From positions 1-64,000 of the forward strand of contig NW_026729150.1 of the NCBI RefSeq assembly GCF_030272615.1: DNA of 64,000 nucleotides, in the 5' to 3' direction. Positions within the stretch are counted from its first letter, which is position 1. Each line of letters starts with the position of its first letter. Source of the stretch: Cryptomeria japonica (taxonomy: Eukaryota > Streptophyta > Pinopsida > Cupressales > Cupressaceae). Positions 27,528 to 39,026 of this stretch are shown one piece after another. Made by a program: the position numbers and the translations under genes. Under the pieces are notes generated by a model. The model had not been told where the DNA came from. It made no database searches and saw nothing but the letters and a program-made list of their open reading frames with translations.

Positions 27528-28188
27528 TGTTAGTGTAGGGTTTTTTATTTTCCTTATGTTAGGGGGTATTTATTTTTCCTACACATATATTATTAAGCTT
27601 TCTTAGGTTATTAGGTGTGGTTAATATGAGGACACGTGGCAGAATACAATAGCTACATGTGTAACTCTCCACCTCACATGGGTAGTTGAGTTACACACCC
27701 TCTTTTGGCTTGTTGTGCCACCTCTCATAACCATTATTTTTTCATTTCCTAAGTGGGTTATGGGGTAGTTGGGTTTCTCACCCTCTTTTGGCCTTATGTG
27801 CCACCTCTTATAACTCCTTTCTTGTTTTCATGTAAGGAGGTTATGCCACATGTTTTGACATTTACCAATTAGGTAAAAACCTCCCACCTTTTATGGGGTA
27901 GTAGGTAAAACCTCCCACTTTTTATGGAGGTGGGAGTTAATGCACCTCTTGGTTGTATATGCTATTATTTTTCTATATAATAAGCAATATACTCTCACCT
28001 TCACTAGTTAAGTGATAGCTCGGTGAGAGTCTTCTCTAAATTCTCTTCTTTATCTCTATTTTTCTCTCATATCAGATTTATCTTCATTCAGCTATTTTGA
28101 TCTTCGATCATCCATTTCTTGGAGTTGCATGTGATCTATGACCGACATCAGATCCTGGCTCGATTCTTGCTTCTCACAGAATTTAACA
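27528..28188 (+). repeat. 3' LTR of the copia element
   Basis: 661 bp; differs from the 5' LTR by scattered substitutions, mostly C/T and G/A, and two single-base indels. Confidence 0.95.
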
Positions 28189-28792
28189 GTAATTGTTGTA
28201 GTTACAAAACTAACTCACATGACAATCCCATGATGCAAGCAAAGGTTGTGGAATCTATATACCTACCAATTCATTTTATTAAAAGTGTCTAAAGATTTCT
28301 CACCAATTTTTTTATGTCCATAACCTGCAATCATTATAAACCACGATACCATATTTCTTTGAGGCATTTAAGAAGTTCAAAGGCCTTGTGTATGTTTCAA
28401 TAATTTGCATACTTGTAGAGTATTGTGGGAGTTACAAATACAATAGCTGACAAAATTTTCATTCTACTATGATGGAGGTCCTTACATTGTTTCAAACTCT
28501 CATTTTGACATAGATTGGGAGGATATCGACATAGTTTGGGTAGTTTGGTTGTATGCTTGTCAAGTTATTTTGGTTGAGATGTGCATATCAAAAGATGGTA
28601 AACTGATATCTGAATTTCCATAGCTTTGTGAGTATTGAAAATGTGACCATTCCATATTTTAAATTTTCCCTTTTATCCTTCACAATCACCTAACTTAGAG
28701 TTAGATAAAAACTAGTGAGAATGAATTCTGCAAAGTTGATAATAAGATACCAACGAGATCACTAAACCCAAAATATGAGACAAACAAACTCA

Positions 28793-29965
28793 CGTGCTAG
28801 GTATGAAATTTGTGAGAATAACTTCACAATATGTGGTTAAGTAGTCAAACTAATCTTCTTGGTTGTAAACAACCTACAGTAAACCCCATTACTACTTTAG
28901 GTACATAAAAAGTCTTCTTCCTTCACCTCTTCCAGCACTTAGCTAGTGGACTTGCCGATCTCCTCCGCTAAGTGTGCCCTCTTCTCTTCTTCCCTCTCCT
29001 AGACTCACATCCATTGTATACCATCCTCCTTTGCCAAAGGCATTCCCCTCTCTTTTTCTCCTTTGTGGGATCCAACCCACTATCAACCAACCTCCTCGAC
29101 AAAATCTCACTAGTAGTATCCTCTATTAGTTCCTCACACAAAGACTCCACAGCCCCATACAAATATACAACATTCATTTCCACTTTCTACAACTTTGACA
29201 TGCTCATATACAATATCTACTTGCATTTAAAATTCATCCTTATTCATCTTTATTTTGCCAAAATAAAAAAACTTAATTACCTCCTCAGCCACTGCAATAT
29301 CTTCTTTATCACCTTCTATTGCAACTATAACTTCTTCAGGTAGCTCAAATCCATTTTCTTTCTCATCTTTACTCAGCACAATCTGTTCTGTGAGAAATGT
29401 ACCATCCTCTTCTGGTTCTTGATCAACCTTTTCTATGACCTTTACCTTCTAACCTTCATCTTCTACCTCAATCTATGAGGTATTTTCTTCTCCATCACTT
29501 TCATTCACCAATTGATGGTCCACTGCAACCATTTTCTCTTCTTGTCTTTCTTCATTTGTCTTTTCACTAGTGTGAGTTGCTCTCATATCTTTTGCCTTTC
29601 TATTGCAACTATCCTTTCTCATCTCTCTCTTTATCCCTTCCAAGGCATCTCATGCCTCTTGCCTCAATTTTTGTGCTTTCCTCTCAAATATAGTCATCCA
29701 TCTCTTCTTTCTCCTTTTCTCTGACATGAGGATTATAAAAACCTAACAAATAAAAAACCCTCACTTTTTCTTTATTTTCTCCATCAATAACTTTCAGTCT
29801 TCTTAGCTCTCACTATTGCAAGACTCCTCCAAACTTCCACCAGTTTCTCAACCTCCTATCATACTCTCACTGCTTTATTCTCTTCCCACTCTCAGGTCCT
29901 AGCATAGGCTGCCTTACGTTTGATGCTTTGCCTATACACTCAAAACCTTTGGTTCTGATACCATT
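28793..29965 (-). mobile_element. Internal region of a non-autonomous LTR element (LARD-like), minus strand
   Basis: On the minus strand the sequence after the primer-binding site is purine-rich and reads as broken acidic/basic, coiled-coil-like protein (many E, K, R; for example EERQEEKM and GEENTS) with several stops; 28,968-29,183 is the longest clean piece. No protease, RT or integrase motif. The plus-strand frames here are shadows of this pyrimidine-rich complement. Confidence 0.45.
29951..29963 (-). promoter_or_regulatory. Primer-binding site of the minus-strand element
   Basis: Minus strand TGGTATCAGAACC, the standard initiator-Met-type site, lies two bases inside the LTR end at 29,966. 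Confidence 0.7.
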
Positions 29966-31314
29966 TGATGCAAGGAAAAACCTTCTCTTGAGCATTCAAA
30001 TACAAAACATAAATCTACATTGGTAGATTCTCTCTTCTCTCATATTACACAAAAGATTGCAGCAAGCAACAAAGTCTACTTCAAATTAAAAATTAATATT
30101 AGGAACAAATTCAATTATGTTTGACCTCTTCAATGACCTTCCTCACAAATTTTGAAACTCACTCTTTTCTTCTACACAACCATTGACACAAGTGCCTTCT
30201 TCCTCCTACCCTATGAAGCCCCACTTTCTCACTTTCTCAACCCACACTTACTCACCATGCTACCTTGCGTTGTTTCCCTTCCTCCTTGTATCACACATAC
30301 TCTTTCACCACCAATTCAAGCTCTATCAAATAGCTGAATATATTGATGGATATCAAATTCCTTTCTCAATGAAGATGCACCATCATTTTTTATTCTTCCT
30401 TAGTTGGTGTCCTTTCTCATTCCTTTTACTAATTTTTTCTTTCTATTCAATTCATATTCCTTTGAGTCCATTCATCACTAGAGGGTTGAATAGTTAATAC
30501 AAGACATTTCAAATGCATGTCATTTTTCTTTTGTATTAAAACATTTAGAATGCATTCATTTGGTCGGCTAATTGATGAATGTGCTTTTCAATCAATGTCA
30601 TTCAAATTGTCATTTGATTGGCCTTCTTTCCTTCAAACCCCTATAGTCTGTTTTCTTGCTAAATAGTTTCAAATTAACATCTGGAAATTGTATTTGATGC
30701 AATTTTTTTTACTTACAAAATTAACTCACATGCATACCGTATGATGTAGGCAAAGGTTTTGAAATCTATAATCTTGCTAATTCATTTTTCTTAAAAGTGT
30801 GTAGAGCCTTCTCACCATATTCATTTTATGTATAACCTAAAAATATTGTAAACCACAATACCACATTTCTTTGAGGCATTTAAGTAGTTCACAGTATTTG
30901 TCTATGTTTCCACAATTTGCATACATTTAGACTACGGTGATAGTTACAAATACAATAGCTGACAAAATCTTCTTTCTGCTTCAATGGAGGTCCTTACTCT
31001 ATTTCAAGCTCCCATTTTGACACAAATTAGGAGGATGGTGATATAGGTTGTGTAATTTAGTTGTATGCTTGCCAAGTTCTTTTCCTTGAGATCTATTTTG
31101 TGCATATCAAAAGAGAGTAAACTAATATATGAGTCAGATCCATATAGCTTTCTAAGTGTTCAGTGTGACCATTATGTATTTTAAACTTTCTCTTTTATCT
31201 TTCACAATTACCTAACTTAGAATTAGATTGAACATGGTGATAATGAATTTTGTAAAGCAAATAAGAAGATTCCAATGAGAATATTGAACTGAAAATTTGA
31301 AACAAATAAACTCA
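29966..31314 (-). repeat. LTR copy B (probable 5' LTR of the minus-strand element)
   Basis: About 1.35 kb with TG...CA ends on the minus strand. Uninterrupted counterpart of copy A: the site corresponding to the copia insertion in A lies near 30,700 and is empty here. Confidence 0.55.
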
Positions 31315-31335
31315 AAGAATTTGTTTTTTGTGGTG

Positions 31336-32172
31336 TTGATCGCGTATGAGTTGGCATGCCTCTACACCACCTTCACATCTCTAAGCACAACTCACTGCTC
31401 ACAAACCTCATGAAGGTAAACAAGAGCAAAGGCTATATTTGAAATAATATAGTACCTTCAATCCCAATCCATGATACTCTTTGTCTTTGCAAATAAATAG
31501 TTATCTAGACTTTCATTTGGTAAGAATTAGTGGACCAAAGAAATTTGCCTCTTTGGTGGCTCCACCCCAAGAGTTGTATGGTGTCTTAGCTTACTGAATA
31601 TGGTAACTTTTGAAACACATTATTTCCTTCCTTGTTTCTATTGTGTAAGCAGAAGCATAAACTTAGAAGATCAAATATTGTAGCACAAATTAGTTGTAAA
31701 GAAATAATGAAAAGAATAAAATGGAATAATAGAACAAACATAAGAAGCTAATTTATGGGAAGTAAAACCTTGACAAAACATCAATAAAATATCCATTAGA
31801 CAAGGTGTCAATATTCTTATTATTCAAAAAAAACAATTACAATCCTCACAATTGTTGCTATCATAATTTCTCTTGCAATCTACATTTCTATAACTGCTCT
31901 TGCAATTTGAATACCTAAATATAGGTAAAACATGTGTTATTCCTCAAGACAACAAAGATATATAGAATATCCTCAAAATGACAACCATCACTAAACATAG
32001 ATAAAACCTATTTTATTCCTTTAAGAAAATTAGAAATTTTCTTTTAAAGATTAAAAACTATTTTCTTTCTTAAAAAATAAGATATAATTTATTTATTTAT
32101 TTTTGTTTTATTGGTGAATTGTTATCACAATCGTAATGGTTTCGAACCCTTAGATATTCTCTTGATACCCAC
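31336..32172 (-). pseudogene. Receptor-kinase fragment (kinase N-lobe region), broken
   Basis: 31,336-31,638 and 32,139-32,172 match the intact gene's 16,570-16,950 (kinase subdomains I-VI), for example 'catgaaggtaaacaagagca' and 'aataaatagttatc(t/c)agact'. It begins right after LTR B, has a deletion near its start (between gatcgcgt and ccttcac), several stops, and a 500-bp insertion in the middle. At 32,172 it is joined directly to copia sequence. It derives from a second L-type lectin receptor kinase copy. Confidence 0.85.
31639..32138. mobile_element. 500-bp insertion with 5-bp target duplication
   Basis: Interrupts the kinase fragment; flanked by gtttc at 31,634-31,638 and 32,139-32,143. 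Starts tattgtgtaagc and ends cacaatcgtaatg. AT-rich and non-coding. Could be a solo LTR or a small non-autonomous element; the short 'attgtg/cacaat' complement near its ends is too weak to decide. Confidence 0.6.
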
Positions 32173-33576
32173 AAACTATGAAAATGTAAATGCCCATACC
32201 TGAGATGCCATAACCAACTTGAATCCTCATAAGCCATATTTGCCAAACTTTTGTTATGTTCACCAAACCTCAAGGGGAACATCCTATTTCTTGTCATAGG
32301 AACAACAGTGATCACCCTATTATTCTTATTCTTATCATAGATAGTACAAGTCTTATTCTCAAAGACTACTTTATAATTTTTCTCACATAGCTGCCCAACA
32401 CTTGAACAAATTGTGCTTCAATTGTGGAGTATAATAAATATCATGAATACTCTTTATACCTTCTTTTGTTTGGACCTCCACAGCTCCTTTGGCAGCAACC
32501 TCCAATGATTTATCATCACCAAGCTGGATCTTGGATTTGAAACTTCCATCCTTTGTTGAAAACAATTTCTTATTTCCTGTCATATGGTTAGAGCATCCAG
32601 AATCTAGGTACCAAACATCTTTACTAATATTTTCACCCTTGGCATAAGATAAAAATAAGTGATCAGGAGGATTCTCACTACTTTCTTGAGCATAGTTAGC
32701 ACTTTTACCTTCTTTCAATCTGCATTCTCTTTCAAAGTGGCCATACCTATTACAATGGTAACATTGAACATTTTTCTTATCAAATCTGCCTCTACCTCTT
32801 CCTCTGAAACCACCACTTCCTTTTGAGCCACCTCTTCCTCTACCTCTTGAAGAATTTTGGCTTTGCCCTTTACCTTGGCCTTGATTGATTTTGGCACTAC
32901 TACTGCTTGCATCTTCATTTTTTGTGATTAGCAATTTAGAGGAAAATGCTTTCTCTACACCTTCAAAAGAATCTTTCAATCTTTCTTCATGAGACATCAA
33001 GGATCCAACCAGTTGATCAAACTGTAGTTTTGTCAAATCCTTGCCTTCTTCTATGATTATTGCTACATGATTCCATCTGGGTGTCAAAGATCTCAACACC
33101 TTTTTTATCAAAACTTCATTGCTTACAATTTCTCCAAGTGTAGCCATTTTATTGACCACATCTTTGACTCTGACACAATAATCACTTATACTTTCAGCTT
33201 CTTGCATCTTCAAATTCTTGAACTCTCACTTCAATGTCTGAAGCTTGACCACTTTAACTTGATCACTACCCTGGTAAGCTTCTTGTAGAGTCTTCCAGGC
33301 ATCTTTGGCAGTTGTTGCTCCTAATATTCTTGGAAATAAGCTCTTATCAAGAGCTATCTGAATGTGAAACAAAGCTTGAGCATTCCTTTTCCTTGCTTCC
33401 TTTCTTGTTGTTCTTTCATTGCCTGTAAGGGCATTCCAATTAGTTGGCTCTTGATAACTTGATTCAATAATCTCCCACAAATCTTTTCTAATAAAAAAGG
33501 TCAGCATCTTAATGCACCAATAATCATAATCATTCCCATCAAATTCTAGAACGGGCATATGGTTAGAATTCGACAT
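32173..33576 (-). pseudogene. Copia gag-protease remnant
   Basis: Gag starts at 33,576 (MSNSNHMPVLEFDGNDYDYW), with a UBN2-type gag region, an arginine/glycine-rich stretch, zinc knuckle CYHCNRYGHFEREC near 32,740, and protease motif DSGCSNHM near 32,590. There is an in-frame TGA at 33,226-33,228 and a frameshift near 32,400; the pre-integrase motif WLWHLRYGHLHFHS follows in another frame. The same TGA occurs at the same codon in the other copy. Confidence 0.9.
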
Positions 33577-33631
33577 GATTAACTTTGGAAAAATTTCAAC
33601 AATAAAACTTTAACCCAAAACAATTTTACCT

Positions 33632-33643
33632 GCTCTGATACCA
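33632..33643 (-). promoter_or_regulatory. Primer-binding site of the truncated copia element
   Basis: Minus strand TGGTATCAGAGC, a perfect initiator-Met-type match, two bases from the LTR. Confidence 0.85.
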
Positions 33644-33645
33644 CT

Positions 33646-34127
33646 TGTAGAATTTTGAACCTGACCTATCCTCTATGAACCAACTGATTAGCAAACAATA
33701 ACAACAAAAAGAAGAAAACACCAATATCTTTATTGAAGCTTAATTAAAAAATTACATAGAGGCTCTATATATAAAGAATTTGCAGTCTAGAAGAATAAAT
33801 AATAACTGCAGTTCTAAATATATTCCTAGCTTTGCATGGAAAGCTACTAAGGCTCTCAAACTAAAAAAATAAAACTACTCCCTAAATTAAGAATACAATA
33901 AGTGCATGCACAACATGCTTTATTTACTAAAAACAAACTCATGCAAAAAGAAAAACTAAGAATAGTCCTAAGGATTCATGCATGCTGGAGTACATGCTTT
34001 ATTTGCATGAATAAACGAAAAAAAACTATTAACTAAAAATAGCTTATGCATGGTGATGAATGGATAGCTTCATGTCCAAACTGGAGTTGCACTAAGCTGC
34101 ATGCTAGAGCAGCATCACTTATCAACA
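33646..34127 (-). repeat. 5' LTR of the truncated copia element
   Basis: 482 bp; on the minus strand TGTTGATAAG...TTCTACA. Lacks an approximately 60-base block that both LTRs of the 44-49 kb copy carry. Confidence 0.85.
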
Positions 34128-36300
34128 AATCTCCTACTCCTTCCATTTTGCCCACGTGTTAGTTTTTTTACAGATAGTTTGTTTCTATTTGGCTTGATAT
34201 CTCCAATGTCTATTTAGTTATAAAATATATTACTCCTAATAAGTCAAATATATTAATAGAGATTTATATAATATGCTCAAACCTTACATTACAATGAATT
34301 AAACTCAACTTAAATTTTGACAAAATGCCCTAAACAAAAGGAACATAAAGGTAGCTACAATTTTAATCTATGGTCTCCAAACATCTATAGTTCATAGTAA
34401 ACTTATCAACATTAACAACTGTAAGCAATATTCAACAAATCTACAACAAATCTGTTATAATCTAGGTTGTGAGAGGATCAAAGTTATAATTTCTGCAACA
34501 AATCTACTAAAATTACACATAATTTAAGTATAAAATGTGAGAGAAAGAATAGAAAGAGGAAAAAAAAACATATCAGAGGTGCTTGTGAAGCATTCTAACT
34601 GAAAAGACAGAATACTTCAGTTGGATCAAATGACCACCAAGATTTTATAACAAACTAAAGATATATACATTCCACGGTTTTTGTTAATTATAATTGTCAA
34701 GTATGCTAAGTTCTTTCAGGCACAGTTTACTAACATCTACATCCCATCAGAAAACATTGCAAGATGGTAGATACATGCATGGTAATTGAAAGGCAATATT
34801 GCATATATGATTATAATTCATCAGAGCATGTCTAGCCCATTGACATAGACAATCAATTTTTTATATATAAGAATTGTTGCAATATCTTAAAAGTTGTGTT
34901 TTGCAATGGCAATTGGCCTTCTTTGACCATTCTTTTTCTTTCCTGTTGCATATATCTATAAAGTAACAGATCAGATAAATCCTAATTTTAAACCAATTAA
35001 ACTGTCATGTACTCATAACAAATGGACATACATATATACATATAACACTAAAATGATTCTTCTTATTCACTATCTTTGTATTTTTCATTAGCTTTCGATC
35101 CACAGTGTTACAGGCTCCTCCCATATTTCAGCCTGAAGGCTAATTAATTGCTAAAAGGTATTTGAATTTACAATCTTCTATTTATTTGGGCCATTGCTGG
35201 ATTTTTTTTAAATAAATGTTTCTATCTTTTAAATAAAAAATTGATATCTGGTGTTATAATCTTCCAGCAATAGATTATAAAATCTTTGTTTTCATCAAGT
35301 TTAAATTGCAATAAATTATATTTTTTAATAAAAGTAATTACATTCTAATTCAATAGACCACTCAACTCCTAACCAGAATTCTTAGCAGCTAAAAAAACTT
35401 TGAAGACATTATTTGGGTCTTTTGCACTGTGGTCTTAAATTTTCTTTGCAATTTTGTCATGTATTTGTAAGAAAAACCAATTTGTTTTCCCTTACATTTC
35501 CTCTGATCTTTTATAATTTAGTTTTTCCAAGCATTGATAGCATCTAACAATCAAACTATGCTTTCAGGCTGGCGGCTGGCATTTTATTCACGTAAGTAGA
35601 TATTTCAGTATAAGAGCTCTTTTTCCAGGTCAAGAGGGCTTTTGTAAGTATCTTGAGTTCAGTTCCAAACTTTCATACTATAATTTTCCATTCTTAATGA
35701 TTATTCATTATTTACAATGCTAGAATAGTGGGAGAACTTGCAAGAAACCAAGCTGATTGGTTTCATAGGTAACTAGTTAAATACTATCAAAAATTCTATT
35801 GTATGTTTCATATGATGGTCTGATTTTCTGTAAAATTTTGAAATATTGTTAAAGCGTATATATAAGATTTCATTTGGTCAAAATATGTATAATTTCCTCG
35901 TATTGCCTTCATTAATTCTTCCTTTGGGTTAAACAATTTGTCTTCCTTTATATTTATCATGTCATCTAAACAGTCATCTATTAGGCAATTTGTGAATTTT
36001 TGTTGATATGTCAATCTTAAAGAACTTTGATACTCAGAAAGTAAAAACTTTGAAAAAAAGTTTAACTAAAATATGTAAAATGTTTCATTTGCTTTTTTGA
36101 TTTATTTAATCAATTGTGAGTACTAAAAAGGAATAAAAAGGAAAGTTGTTAATTATAGTCAAAGGCAAAGGTTTATATAATAGATTTGAAAATATGTACA
36201 TATTCCTCAAGCACTCTACATTTTGTTTTACCATTGCGCATCCAAAATTCAAAAGAAAAAGTATGTTTGAAACAAGTATTACTATAACTTTCAATTTGTA
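34128..36300. other. AT-rich region, no gene; a few exon-like scraps
   Basis: Mostly non-coding. At 35,565-35,780 there are short segments bounded by splice-like signals (ttcag|gctggcggc...cac|gtaagt; ttccag|gtcaagagggctttt|gtaagt), which may be captured exon scraps, but they are too short to identify. Confidence 0.35.
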
Positions 36301-36309
36301 ACCTGTAAT

Positions 36310-36960
36310 CATGTTGCAAAATCAAATTTAATGGAAACAACGGTTTTGAAAACAAATATTATTGTAATTTGAAATTGATGTTTCATTCTATTCTTATACT
36401 TCTTAGTAATTATGAATACTGATATGTTACTATTAATTGCAAATAGCAGCAACATTTGACACAAGGAACAAGTCTAGCAAATTCTCAATCACCATATTAA
36501 AAGGTAGGTTTTTTCACACATTTTCTATTCCTTATAGTTAGCAGTCTATAGTTTCCATTCATGTTGCAAAATTAAATTTTAAGGAAAGAATTGTTTTGAA
36601 GACAAATATTACTATAATTTGAAATTGATGTTTTATTGCTTCTTGAATTTGAAGAATTACTATGATAAAATCTAGCATGTTAAATTCAAATATGCATTGA
36701 TATTAAATCTAGTTAGGTAACAATAAAAAAAGAAGATTTCTTTCCTGACAATTATATTATAGTGATAGTGTCAATTTCGTTAACTAGGAGAAGACATCAT
36801 AAGTAGGGAGAGTTCTCGTCAAATAAAATAAGAATTATACTATATGAAAAAATAGTTAGCGAACAATAAAAAACAAAGATCGGTTTGCTTACAATTATAT
36901 CATACTCACAATATTGATTTTGTCAACTAGGAGAAGATATCACAAGGGAGACAGACTCCT
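36310..36960 (+). repeat. Two pairs of direct repeats upstream of the Helitron polyprotein
   Basis: Pair 1: about 36,310-36,395 and 36,560-36,640 share catgttgcaaaat(c/t)aaat and ttgaaattgatgttt. Pair 2: about 36,715-36,810 and 36,850-36,955 share aacaataaaaaa, acaattatat(t/c)ata and aactaggagaaga(c/t)atca. They lie where the 5' terminal region of the element would be expected. Confidence 0.7.
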
Positions 36961-37045
36961 AGTAACAAAGAAACAAAATTTGTAATTTCTAGCCACATAT
37001 ACATCATACTTGCAAGATCTCACTTACTATTGAGTAACACACCAA

Positions 37046-37690
37046 TTGTGTATTTCTCTAGACAAACAAAAAACAGAAATTATTGACATAGACAACTACA
37101 AGATTACAAGCAAACCTCAAATTGTCATCATTGACAATGTACTACAAAAGGAAGGACTATATAGAATAAGTATATCTACATACAATATTGGAGATTTCTT
37201 ATTTGACTCATTATCATATCTACTAAACCATCAATACAAATCAACGCAACTGCAAATCGGAACCATTGACTACTTCTTTAGTTGCATTGCAAAAGGTGAA
37301 ATAGAAGCAATCAACTCATATAACTATGAACTAAATCCTCAAACTCTATATGAATTACACAAAATACTAGATCTCAAGACATACATCCGAAGAATGCGAC
37401 TGCCTGCAAAACCAACTACAACTGACCAAGAGATTAGATTATGGGGAGACATATTTTGTATACAATGGCTATCCAAGTGGTTAAATATACAAATATGTCT
37501 CTAGTCAATGTCCATAGGGAAAATGTACTACCATTCCAATCCATTACCAAATACAGAATCAAATTCCATCCTCTTCCATGATGCAAATTCTTTTACAAGA
37601 CATTTTGAACCACTTTTAAGATTCAAAACACAAAATCTGCAATTCCAACAAAGCATAACACTGAGAGAAGTCAAAAAATATATCAAAACT
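37046..37690 (+). pseudogene. Helentron polyprotein: OTU-like cysteine protease domain
   Basis: The frame from 37,046 continues through one TAG (37,502) into 37,508-37,690. The catalytic loop reads GDFLFDSL where OTU proteases have GD/GN-C-LF, so the nucleophile Cys is replaced by Phe. The downstream YIRRM...LWGD...WLSKWLNIQI segment and the C-terminal HFEPLL with the expected catalytic His match the OTU fold pattern seen in Helentrons. As written it should be catalytically dead. The assignment rests on motif order and spacing, not on a search. Confidence 0.75.
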
Positions 37691-39026
37691 AATACAAAGG
37701 AAAAACTAATCAAATGTACAAAAAGGAAAAGGTCAAAAAATAGTAACATAAGTAAAAAAATGAAAAGCCCAGAAAATATCAACACAACTACACCTGAAGA
37801 AGACAACGGACTAAAAAGCAACTCCCAACCAATATTTTCATTGCGCCAATTGAAGAAATTGATTAGAAGTACCAAAGAACATGAAACAATGGAACTAGTA
37901 GAACCACGAAAAGTGGAACATACAAAGATAATCTTGAATTCCGAAGATCAATAACAAATGCAAAACAACCATAGACCAATATGTACAAGTTTGAAAAAGA
38001 GGAGAACACTATCACCAATACAAATTTTCCAAAGTATAATCCTAGACACACCAAAACATGAATGTTCAATTTGCCAATTACTATGTTTCAACAAAGACAT
38101 TAAAATTTTCACAAAAAAACAAAAACATACATACAACAAACTACTCAAATCCAATAATGTTGTATTAACAAATTCAATTTGTCACATATGTCATATTGCA
38201 TTAAAATAATCAGTTGTACCTAAGTATGCTACACCACATAATATCCAAACCAATAAACCATTGTAATATGTACAAATATGATCACAACTAGAAGAACGCC
38301 TTGTTTCACTCAGAATTGCATTTGCCCAAATTTGGGAACTAGGATACAAAACATTTCAAATGGGATTAACAGGTTCTATCATCAATGTTCTAGTTAACAT
38401 GAACATTAAACAAAAAGCATTGCCAAAATCAGTTGGCAGTACATCAACAATTGTTATATCTCTAAAAAGAGGCTTGGAATATAAAAATGTATTTCAAAAA
38501 CGAATGGTGCAACCAAATATGATTATGCAAGCTCTTGACCAGTTAACAAAAAACTACACTATTCAGAATGGAAAATGTTGAAATAAGCAATGACTGGAAA
38601 CAAGCTCTACAAAGGAATAGTGAAAATGAAAACAATACTAAAATTAGTACAACTGAAATTGAGTCAGAAAGTGACTTAGAACAAGAAGATCCATCTGAAA
38701 CTTTGATACATGGATTCACTGAATCTACATGTATACATAGAATGCAAGATAAAATCATAGAAATTGCACCTACACAAGACAATTACCCTATTGGAATCTT
38801 TAAAGACAAATATGCTGAGGAAATGAACTTTCCCACACTTTTCTTTAACAGTCCACATGATGATGACATTGTCAAAAGATTTAGCTACCAAAAAATTGCA
38901 CAATGGGAATTGTCAAATTCACAAAGACATTTTTCATACCACACAACCAGCCTATTTTTCAAAACCATCAAAATACTTATACAATAATTATTGTATGCTA
39001 CGTGGATTAGAATCTAGAAAGGTAAA
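37691..39026 (+). pseudogene. Helentron polyprotein: zinc-binding and Helitron-like N-terminal region
   Basis: A basic linker is followed by a paired-Cys region (CSICQLLCF near 38,070 and CHICHIALK near 38,185), then the conserved Helitron block LEERLVSLRIAF (about 38,285) with GSIINVLVNMN and LKRGLEY in 38,360-38,580. The frame shifts near 38,575. The next block has IAPTQDNYPIGIFKDKYAEEMNFPTLFF split over 38,760-38,845 and a YQKIAQWEL...HTTSLFFK segment. Stops include TAA at 37,952 and 38,207. This is the Helitron_like_N architecture that precedes Rep. Confidence 0.85.

Larger units (their letters stand above)
21556..28188 (+). mobile_element. Complete but inactive Ty1/copia retrotransposon
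   Basis: LTRs 21,556-22,214 and 27,528-28,188 both run TGTTAG...TTTAACA. The element is flanked by a perfect 5-bp target duplication, gtaat (21,551-21,555 and 28,189-28,193). A primer-binding site follows the left LTR and a G7 polypurine tract precedes the right one. Internal order gag, protease, integrase, RT, RNase H identifies copia. The LTRs differ at about 20 of 660 positions by eye (about 3%), so it inserted well after its host repeat formed. Coding capacity is destroyed by 11 stops and one frameshift. Confidence 0.97.
20871..28792 (-). mobile_element. LTR copy A of a non-autonomous element, split by a copia insertion
   Basis: 20,871-21,555 plus 28,189-28,792 together match 29,990-31,314 (copy B) along their length, including 'ttactcaccatgctacctt', 'atagctgaatatattgatgg' and 'gtatgcttg(t/c)caagtt'. 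The 6.6-kb copia element lies exactly at the break. Copy A lacks about the first 35 bases found in B. Minus orientation is set by B's primer-binding site; A would be the 3' LTR. No good polypurine tract adjoins A, so a plain segmental duplication remains possible. Confidence 0.55.
32173..34127 (-). mobile_element. Truncated copia element (second family, copy 1): 5' LTR, gag, protease
   Basis: Very similar to the matching part of the element at 44.2-49.1 kb. It stops abruptly at 32,172 within the GAG pre-integrase region, where the kinase fragment begins. Integrase, RT, RNase H and the 3' LTR are missing. Confidence 0.9.

Noticed and set aside
37528-38154. Hydrophobic minus-strand ORFs opposite the Helentron OTU and zinc region
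   Set aside because: Antisense of Lys/Asn/Thr-rich coding sequence gives Phe/Leu/Val-rich frames; the sense strand has the conserved motifs.
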